Shown here: piece by piece, positions 59,128 through 64,000 of the stretch | How positions within the stretch are numbered: position 1 is the first letter of the stretch | How the letters are laid out: each line of letters begins with the position of its first letter | The notes under the pieces: model-generated | What the model saw: only the letters and a program-made list of their open reading frames with translations | Databases searched by the model: none | What the model was told of the DNA's origin: nothing | DNA from: Pseudomonas hunanensis | GTDB taxonomy: Bacteria; Pseudomonadota; Gammaproteobacteria; Pseudomonadales; Pseudomonadaceae | Direction of reading: 5' to 3' | DNA length: 64,000 nt | NCBI RefSeq assembly: GCF_013393325.1 | Contig: NZ_QJRC01000095.1 | Span: 496,001 to 560,000, forward strand | Program-made: the position numbers and the translations under genes

Positions 59128-59552
59128 GCACGTTCTTTGTTGGCGAAGGCAATATCGGCAGTCCCCCTGAGTTTCAGGAGTTCAACAACAACCCGGACGA
59201 GCCAAAGCGGCTGCTGCGGTTGAATGTCTATTTCGACAATCCGGTACCGCGCGAGGGCGGCTATGAAGATCGCGGCGGCTATTGGGCGCCGGTCGAGCTC
59301 TGGCACCGCGATGCCGAACACTGGAGCACCTTGTACCAGAAAGGTATGCGCGTCCTGGTCATGGGCCGAACGGTCAAGGATGAGTGGGAAGACAGCGAGG
59401 ACAATGCCCGGGTGACATTCAAGGTTGAGGCGCGGCACATCGGCATCCTGCCGCATCGTCTGGCCGGCGTATCCATGCGCGAAAAGGCCAGTGACAGTGG
59501 GGGCAGCAGCCGCAAGCCGGCCGGCAAGAAAACCACCCGCAAGTCGACCTGA
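59124..59552 (+). CDS. ssb: Single-stranded DNA-binding protein (element-encoded)
   Basis: The 142-aa protein has an OB-fold core (RLLRLNVYFDNPVPREGGYEDRGGYWAPVELWHRDAEHWSTLYQKGMRVLVMGR) and a short basic tail instead of the acidic tip of chromosomal SSB. This type is conserved in PFGI-1/ICEclc elements, where it is strongly expressed in transfer-competent cells and coats transferred single strands. It overlaps the DUF3158 gene by 4 bp. Confidence 0.85.
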   Translation: MSTFFVGEGNIGSPPEFQEFNNNPDEPKRLLRLNVYFDNPVPREGGYEDRGGYWAPVELWHRDAEHWSTLYQKGMRVLVMGRTVKDEWEDSEDNARVTFKVEARHIGILPHRLAGVSMREKASDSGGSSRKPAGKKTTRKST

Positions 59553-59596
59553 GCGGGTGGACGTCAGTGGAACCGTGCCCTTCAGCGCGATACTGC

Positions 59597-59839
59597 TCAG
59601 TCGCGGGGCCCCACGCGGCGGGCGACGCCATGCAGGTCGTCCCCCTCGATCAACCCTTTGACCTCCGCCAGGTACTGGTCCAGGGCAAGGAACGCCCGCC
59701 AGTGCGCGGGCGCTTCCTTGACCCACGCGATCAACCTGGCCCTCGCCGCCTGATCGTCCGGTTCCTGATGGGTAGCCATGAACAACTCGCAGGCCTTGAT
59801 CGCTAACGCATCCGCTTCATGCTGCTCACGTTCGTCCAA
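59597..59839 (-). CDS. Small protein resembling the FecR N-terminal (DUF4880) domain
   Basis: The 80-aa protein reads EADALAIKACELFMATHQEPDDQAARARLIAWVKEAPAHWRAFLALDQYLAEVKGL, which resembles the short cytoplasmic N-terminal domain of FecR-type anti-sigma factors, without any membrane or periplasmic part. It would start at TTG 59839 after GGAGATAG. It is antisense to the core operon and convergent with ssb. The call rests on a short motif and could be wrong. Confidence 0.45.
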   Translation of the reverse strand: MDEREQHEADALAIKACELFMATHQEPDDQAARARLIAWVKEAPAHWRAFLALDQYLAEVKGLIEGDDLHGVARRVGPRD

Positions 59840-59979
59840 TCCGCTATCTCCGTGTGACGGTCAGGTCACCGTACTCTCATTGGGTGATACGCCCTGATAG
59901 GTCGATAGTCAACCGTTCAGGGCGTTCATATCTTCGGGTGGCTGGTCAACCAAACGGGTTGAATTGGAGAGCCGCCCCG

Positions 59980-60321
59980 TTGCCAGTCAAAGAGCCTAGC
60001 CCACAACACATCGGCCGCCAGTTGGCCAAGTACCGCCGTGCCCAGGGCTTTACCCAGGCGCAAGTCGGTGAGCGCCTCGAGATCGGTACCGAAGCGGTGT
60101 CGCGCATGGAGCGTGGCAAGGTCGAGCTGACCGTGCCCAAGCTGCTGCAGTTGGCGGATATGTATGGATGTCCGGCCGATGAATTGCTGCTGGCCATCAG
60201 TCCTCGGCCACAGGACCAGGGGCAAAAGATTGCCCCACTGATCAAGGACCTTGGCGAGACGGACAAGCAATTTGCCTTGGACCTTCTGCAGACCGTGACC
60301 GCGCACCTCTCGCAACGGTAA
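59980..60321 (+). CDS. XRE-family helix-turn-helix regulator
   Basis: The 113-aa protein has a Cro/CI-type HTH at about residues 12-65 (IGRQLAKYRRAQGFTQAQVGERLEIGTEAVSRMERGKVELTVPKLLQLADMYGC) and a C-terminal helix. It starts at TTG 59980 with GGAGA upstream; an in-frame GTG at 59854 would add a 42-residue unstructured leader. It lies alone between ssb and topB and probably controls element genes. Confidence 0.8.
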   Translation: MPVKEPSPQHIGRQLAKYRRAQGFTQAQVGERLEIGTEAVSRMERGKVELTVPKLLQLADMYGCPADELLLAISPRPQDQGQKIAPLIKDLGETDKQFALDLLQTVTAHLSQR

Positions 60322-60432
60322 GTCGCTCGCCGCTGGTGGTTACATCGATATGATCTCGACCAGTTCAGCTTTTCCCTAGCGCTCCCCTGTCACGCGACCA
60401 CCCTGTCGGTACCTGACCGAGAGGGCCACGTC

Positions 60433-62412
60433 ATGCGCCTCTACATTTGCGAAAAACCGTCCCAAGCCCGCGATATCGCTCGCGTGCTGCAGGCCCATCG
60501 TCACGGCGATGGCTGCCTGCAGGGCACGGGGGTGACCGTAACCTGGTGCGTGGGGCACTTGCTGGAGACCGCGCCGCCAGAAACCTATGGTCAACAGTTC
60601 AAGCGCTGGTCATTGGAGCACCTGCCGATCATCCCGCAGCACTGGCAACTGGTGGCGAAGCCCAAGGTGGCGGCGCAACTAAAGGCGATCAGCCGGCTGC
60701 TGCAGAACTGCACCGAGGTGGTGATTGCCACCGACGCCGATCGCGAGGGCGAGATGATTGCCCGGGAGGTCCTCGAGCGCTGCCAGTATCAGGGGCCGAT
60801 CCTCCGACTGTGGCTGTCCGCCCTCGACGACGCCTCGATCCGCCGGGCCCTGGCGGCGTTGCGCCCGGGTGAGCATACCCTGCCGCTGTACCACTGTGCC
60901 CTCGCACGGTCTCGGGCCGATTGGCTGGTTGGCATCAACCTCAGCCGACTGTTCACCCTGCTGGGTCGCCGCGCCGGCTTCGACGGTACGCTGCCCGTAG
61001 GCCGCGTGCAGACGCCCACCCTGCGCCTGGTGGTTGAACGTGACCGCGCCATCGCCAGCTTTGTTGCCCGGCCGTTCTGGAGCGTGGACGTTGTGCTGCA
61101 GGATGACGGGGCTGAGTTTGAGGCACGCTGGCAGCCACCCGCTGCACACTGCGATGATACCGGTCGCTGCATCGATAAGGTGGCGGCCGAGCAGGCTGTC
61201 CGGCGAATTGCAACTGCGCGTTCAGCACAGGTCGAGCGGGTCGACGTTGAACGCGTGACGGAAGGGCCCCCCTTGCCATTCGACCTGGGCACGCTGCAGG
61301 AGGTCTGTTCGGCCAAGCTCGGTCTGGGCGCGCAGGAAACCCTCAGTGTGGCGCAGGCACTGTACGAAACCCACAAGGCCACCACCTACCCCCGCAGCGA
61401 CTGTGGCTACCTGCCAGAGAGCATGCTGGACGAAGTGCCGCGTGTGCTGAAGGCCCTGGCCGCAGCCGACCCGCCGCTTGGCCAGCGCTTCAAGGAGCTT
61501 GATCCGACACGACGTTCCCGCGCCTGGAACAGCAGCAAGGTCACCGCCCACCACGGCATCATCCCCACCGCCGTGGTGATCCCCCTGGATCAGTTGTCCG
61601 AGCGCGAGCGCGCCGTGTACACCCTGATCCGCGCCCGCTACCTGGCGCAGTTTCTGCCTCAACACGAATACCTGAAGACCCAGGTGCAGTTGCGCAGCCA
61701 GGCCGATCAGTTGCTGGCCCGCGGCAAGCAGATCCAGGTACGTGGCTGGAAGGCCGTGATCGACGAAGCCGACGCCAGCGAACCGACCGAGCAAACGCAG
61801 CGGCTCCCCACCTTGCAGGAAGGTGCGTCGGTTGGTGTGCGAAATGCCAAGGTCAACACGCAGCGCACTCAGCCGCCCAAACCCTACACCGAAGGCACAC
61901 TGGTCAAGGCAATGAAAACCATCGCCAACCAAGTGGCCGACGTGCGCCTGAAGCAAACGTTGAAAGACAGCATTGGCATCGGCACCGAGGCCACCCGCGC
62001 CGCGATCATCCAGGGCCTGATCGATCACGGCTACTTGACCAAGAAAAAGCGCAGCCTGGCGGCCTCTGCGGCCGCCCACACGTTGATCGAGGCCGTTCCG
62101 CGTGAGGTGGCCGATCCGGTGATGACAGCGGTATGGGAACAGGCGCTGGCACGGATCGAGACCGGTCAGCTGAGTGTCGAGGCGTTTCTCGCCAAGCAAT
62201 CGACCTGGCTCACCCAGGTGGTGCGCAGCCAGGCCTCGTTGAATCTGCAGCTACCCCGTTCGAAAGGTCCCGCCTGCCCCGTGTGCCGAAGCCCCATGCG
62301 CCAGCGCAAAGGCCGCACCGGCAACTTCTGGTCCTGTGTGCACTACCCGGACTGCAAGGGCACCAAGCCAGTGAAGGCCAGCGCGGCGCCCGCCAAGCCG
62401 AAGCGGACCTGA
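60433..62412 (+). CDS. topB: DNA topoisomerase III (element-encoded)
   Basis: The 659-aa type IA topoisomerase has a Toprim domain with VVIATDADREGEMIAREV, a catalytic Tyr in THKATTYPRSDCGYLPE and HHGIIPT. The C-terminal end carries a four-Cys zinc finger (CPVCRSPMRQ, then CVHYPDC). Such TopB proteins are standard in ICE cores and resolve or decatenate the element during replication and transfer. It is 111 bp after the XRE gene. Confidence 0.95.
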   Translation: MRLYICEKPSQARDIARVLQAHRHGDGCLQGTGVTVTWCVGHLLETAPPETYGQQFKRWSLEHLPIIPQHWQLVAKPKVAAQLKAISRLLQNCTEVVIATDADREGEMIAREVLERCQYQGPILRLWLSALDDASIRRALAALRPGEHTLPLYHCALARSRADWLVGINLSRLFTLLGRRAGFDGTLPVGRVQTPTLRLVVERDRAIASFVARPFWSVDVVLQDDGAEFEARWQPPAAHCDDTGRCIDKVAAEQAVRRIATARSAQVERVDVERVTEGPPLPFDLGTLQEVCSAKLGLGAQETLSVAQALYETHKATTYPRSDCGYLPESMLDEVPRVLKALAAADPPLGQRFKELDPTRRSRAWNSSKVTAHHGIIPTAVVIPLDQLSERERAVYTLIRARYLAQFLPQHEYLKTQVQLRSQADQLLARGKQIQVRGWKAVIDEADASEPTEQTQRLPTLQEGASVGVRNAKVNTQRTQPPKPYTEGTLVKAMKTIANQVADVRLKQTLKDSIGIGTEATRAAIIQGLIDHGYLTKKKRSLAASAAAHTLIEAVPREVADPVMTAVWEQALARIETGQLSVEAFLAKQSTWLTQVVRSQASLNLQLPRSKGPACPVCRSPMRQRKGRTGNFWSCVHYPDCKGTKPVKASAAPAKPKRT

Positions 62413-62571
62413 CTGCTTGACGCTGGGGCCAGTCGCTGATGTAGTGGACAGGCCCCTCGCCGTTTGGCGACCCTAGGCCGATTCGCTCCGGGCAGCTCGG
62501 CCAGACTCGTTGAGTTCGGAGCCTCTTTCACTACGCTGCATCACTGTTCCGGATGTCCAAGATTCCCGAGA

Positions 62572-62614
62572 CGGATGACCCGTGCGACCTGCTTTAGGCT
62601 GCAGGGGTCATCCG
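62572..62614. repeat. Nested hairpin, 10-bp perfect outer arms
   Basis: CGGATGACCC (62572-62581) pairs with GGGTCATCCG (62605-62614). Inside the 23-nt loop, CCTGC and GCAGG form a second stem. There is no T-run after it, so a simple terminator is unlikely; a structured RNA or nicking/replication site is possible. Confidence 0.55.
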
Positions 62615-62898
62615 CCTCGGCGACGATGCTCAGTGCCGGTGCCCGCCGGCGAAAAAACGGGCGCCGTTTGTGCGCGGATGCGTGCCAGTTATCCCGACCC
62701 AGGCCACGACAAGGGTCGGTTGATCAGGGTGAGGAGACAGCTGAAGTGAAGCGACGACTTCGCTGTCGACGAATCAGATCTAGGGTGGCCCTGCTGTTCC
62801 TAGCCTGACGACCGTTGGGCTATTTTTTCGCGCGTTTGAGTCCACTGTGCACCACCCACGTCCGCACCTCTGAACCCAGTCAAAACCGCTGTTGACGG

Positions 62899-62912
62899 GC
62901 GCTGCGCAGCGC
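62899..62912. repeat. 14-bp perfect palindrome GCGCTGCGCAGCGC
   Basis: An uninterrupted palindrome in the same non-coding stretch, 256 bp before the DUF3577 gene. Confidence 0.4.
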
Positions 62913-63154
62913 TCTATAGATGAACTGCACCACGCTGTCGATGACAGCATCAGGTAGCCGGAACCTGCAAGGCTACGCTCTCCCCAGAGTGGTTCCTCCC
63001 AAAGTGCGACTAGCGTTCGGCGGCTCGCACGGTTATCGCTCCCCGCGATGATGAGCGCTCTTACACCACTGCTGTTGCACCTGACCTTCCCTTGCGGACT
63101 CACCCCCGCCAGGGCCGGTGAATATCCGCGTTTCTCGCAAACAGGAGATTCACC

Positions 63155-63667
63155 ATGACCACGGCAAACACTGCTGCTCCCGCCACCTACTTCAACCTGC
63201 ACACCCAAGGCATTGGTTACTTGAACCGCGTGCGCGAGGTGCCAGTGCGGCGCGGCCAGCCCTTTATGGCCTGCGACATCGCCGCCTTGCACGGCGCGTC
63301 GGATGACGTCGAATACACCCGCTTCGACTGCAAGGTCGCTGGCGGCGAAGCCGAACGGCTGATCCGCGAACACCTCGAGGATGTCCGTGCCGAACGCAAG
63401 GTGCTGATCGCGTTTCGCATTGGCGACCTCTGGGTCGATGCCTTCACCTACGAGAAAGGTGAGCGCAAAGGCCAACCGGGCGCCAGCCTCAAAGGCCGGT
63501 TGATCTTCATCGAGTGGATCAAGGTCGACGGCCAACTCACCTACAAGGCGCCAGCTCGGCAGGATGCTTCCTCGGCTGAACTGCCGTCCGAAGCGGCAGA
63601 AGAGCATGCGCCGAATCCTTCACACAGTGCCGATCAGGCTCAGGACCAGGCCACGCAGCCTGCCTGA
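63155..63667 (+). CDS. DUF3577 (STY4534-family) element protein
   Basis: The 170-aa protein matches the DUF3577 family of SPI-7/PFGI-1 elements: YFNLHTQGIGYLNRVREVPVRRGQPFMACDIAALHG, YTRFDCKVAGGEA, FRIGDLWVDAFTYEKGERKGQPGASLKGRLI. The C-terminal 35 residues are an acidic, low-complexity tail. It is probably a single-strand-binding or OB-fold accessory protein judged by its pattern, but its function is not established. The ribosome site is CAGGAG. Confidence 0.83.
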   Translation: MTTANTAAPATYFNLHTQGIGYLNRVREVPVRRGQPFMACDIAALHGASDDVEYTRFDCKVAGGEAERLIREHLEDVRAERKVLIAFRIGDLWVDAFTYEKGERKGQPGASLKGRLIFIEWIKVDGQLTYKAPARQDASSAELPSEAAEEHAPNPSHSADQAQDQATQPA

Positions 63668-63684
63668 GACGGATGCTCCACCAC

Positions 63685-63708
63685 AAAGGCGCTCGCATGA
63701 GCGCCTTT
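63685..63708 (+). terminator. Rho-independent terminator after DUF3577
   Basis: AAAGGCGCTC and GAGCGCCTTT form a perfect 10-bp stem with a GCAT loop and end in TTTTC. It lies 18 bp past the DUF3577 stop and just before the next gene. Confidence 0.8.
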
Positions 63709-63728
63709 TCTCACCCTTGGAGGCCGCC

Positions 63729-63995
63729 ATGGAGAGTTACTGGCTCTGTGAGGATTGCCTGCACGCTGTGGCCTACGACGACTTCAGCACCTTGTCGCTG
63801 TACTACAGCGAGGCCGAAGTCGACCAGCGAATCACGCAGATGCGTAAGGAGCTGCAGGTGTTATTGCCACTCAGCGCTGATTTCGATCCGGACACCGGCG
63901 TTGGCATCGCCCCCTTCTCCACTCACCCCTGCGAAGCCTGTCACTCGCCGTCGCACGGCACCCGGCATCGTTTCACCCGCCTTGTAACCGCCTGA
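63729..63995 (+). CDS. Small four-cysteine protein
   Basis: The 88-aa protein reads MESYWLCEDCLHAVAYDDFSTLSLYYSEAEVDQRI and has a second pair in HPCEACHSP; the two CxxC pairs suggest a zinc ribbon. Proteins of this type occur downstream of the DUF3577 gene in related elements, without known function. It has a GGAGG site. The stop is five bases before the window end. Confidence 0.65.
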   Translation: MESYWLCEDCLHAVAYDDFSTLSLYYSEAEVDQRITQMRKELQVLLPLSADFDPDTGVGIAPFSTHPCEACHSPSHGTRHRFTRLVTA

Positions 63996-64000
63996 CCCTA

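Larger units (their letters stand above)
62413..63154. other. 742-bp intergenic region in the element core
   Basis: No gene is supported here; frames open on the minus strand are the antisense of the next gene. It contains a long nested hairpin (62572-62614), a GC-rich palindrome (62899-62912) and a good ribosome site (CAGGAG) before the DUF3577 gene. It could hold an origin, a small RNA or a long untranslated leader. Confidence 0.5.

Noticed and set aside
61222..62199. 325-codon minus-strand frame over topB
   Set aside because: Antisense of well-conserved topoisomerase III motifs.
62780..63607. 275-codon minus-strand frame across the gap and the DUF3577 gene
   Set aside because: Most of it is antisense to DUF3577; the part in the gap has no family features or ribosome site.
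1..64000. CRISPR array or rRNA genes
   Set aside because: No series of regularly spaced repeats and no rRNA-like sequence was noticed.

Overview
The window reads as Pseudomonas DNA, most likely of the P. putida group. This rests on the HPA (4-hydroxyphenylacetate) genes, a TtgABC/MexAB-OprM-type efflux pump, a set of genes related to the P450cam system, and a conjugative-element core of the ICEclc/PFGI-1 type. No rRNA, tRNA, CRISPR array, integrase or relaxase was seen, so neither the species nor the borders of the mobile element can be fixed from this sequence alone.

Layout. (1) 0.15-2.3 kb: hpaH and hpaI, the last steps of homoprotocatechuate degradation, followed by a reversed hpaR-type MarR gene. 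(2) 2.56-4.04 kb: the C-terminal remnant of an NmrA-like oxidoreductase cut by an IS3-group insertion sequence. (3) 4.1-9.5 kb: a four-gene FUSC/DUF1656/HlyD/outer-membrane-channel export operon with its own MarR gene; a 13-bp motif is shared by both promoters. (4) 9.6-16.8 kb: a small cysteine-rich protein, a LysR regulator and a complete RND tripartite pump. (5) 17.0-50.6 kb: a large catabolic island. (6) 50.7-52.2 kb: a tyrosine phosphatase and a junction of about 670 bp without a gene. (7) 52.2-64.0 kb: the regulatory and replication end of an integrative conjugative element (bisR-like, alpA, parA, parB, DUF2857, STY4528, PFL_4669, DUF3158, ssb, XRE, topB, DUF3577).

The catabolic island is the main interest. 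It encodes a CYP101-family P450 that keeps nearly all the substrate, redox-partner and oxygen-activation residues of P450cam. It also has a putidaredoxin-like ferredoxin with the functional C-terminal Trp, a putidaredoxin-reductase homologue, a CamD-like alcohol dehydrogenase and a protein very close to the diketocamphane monooxygenases. Around these sit a second, different luciferase-like monooxygenase, a CoA ligase, two paralogous SDRs, four crotonases (two without the catalytic Glu pair), three NTF2-like proteins, a beta-oxidation set, and an FMN-supply pair (a RibB with a degenerate GTP-cyclohydrolase-like half, and a flavin reductase fused to an IclR-type ligand-binding domain). An outer-membrane/periplasm/MMPL transport set (DUF1302, DUF1329, YCF48-like, MMPL) completes it. 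Inference: the island hydroxylates, oxidises, ring-opens and beta-oxidises a hydrophobic alicyclic compound, probably terpenoid and related to but perhaps not identical with camphor.

Three divergent promoter regions (about 19.5, 27.1 and 41.25 kb) drive nearly all of the island in six transcripts. They carry eight perfect copies and one degenerate copy of the palindrome TCAAC-N6-GTTGA, which was not seen at the other promoters examined. This looks like one regulon under a single repressor. The TetR gene at 32.2-32.9 kb is the best candidate and the MarR gene at 18.2 kb the alternative.
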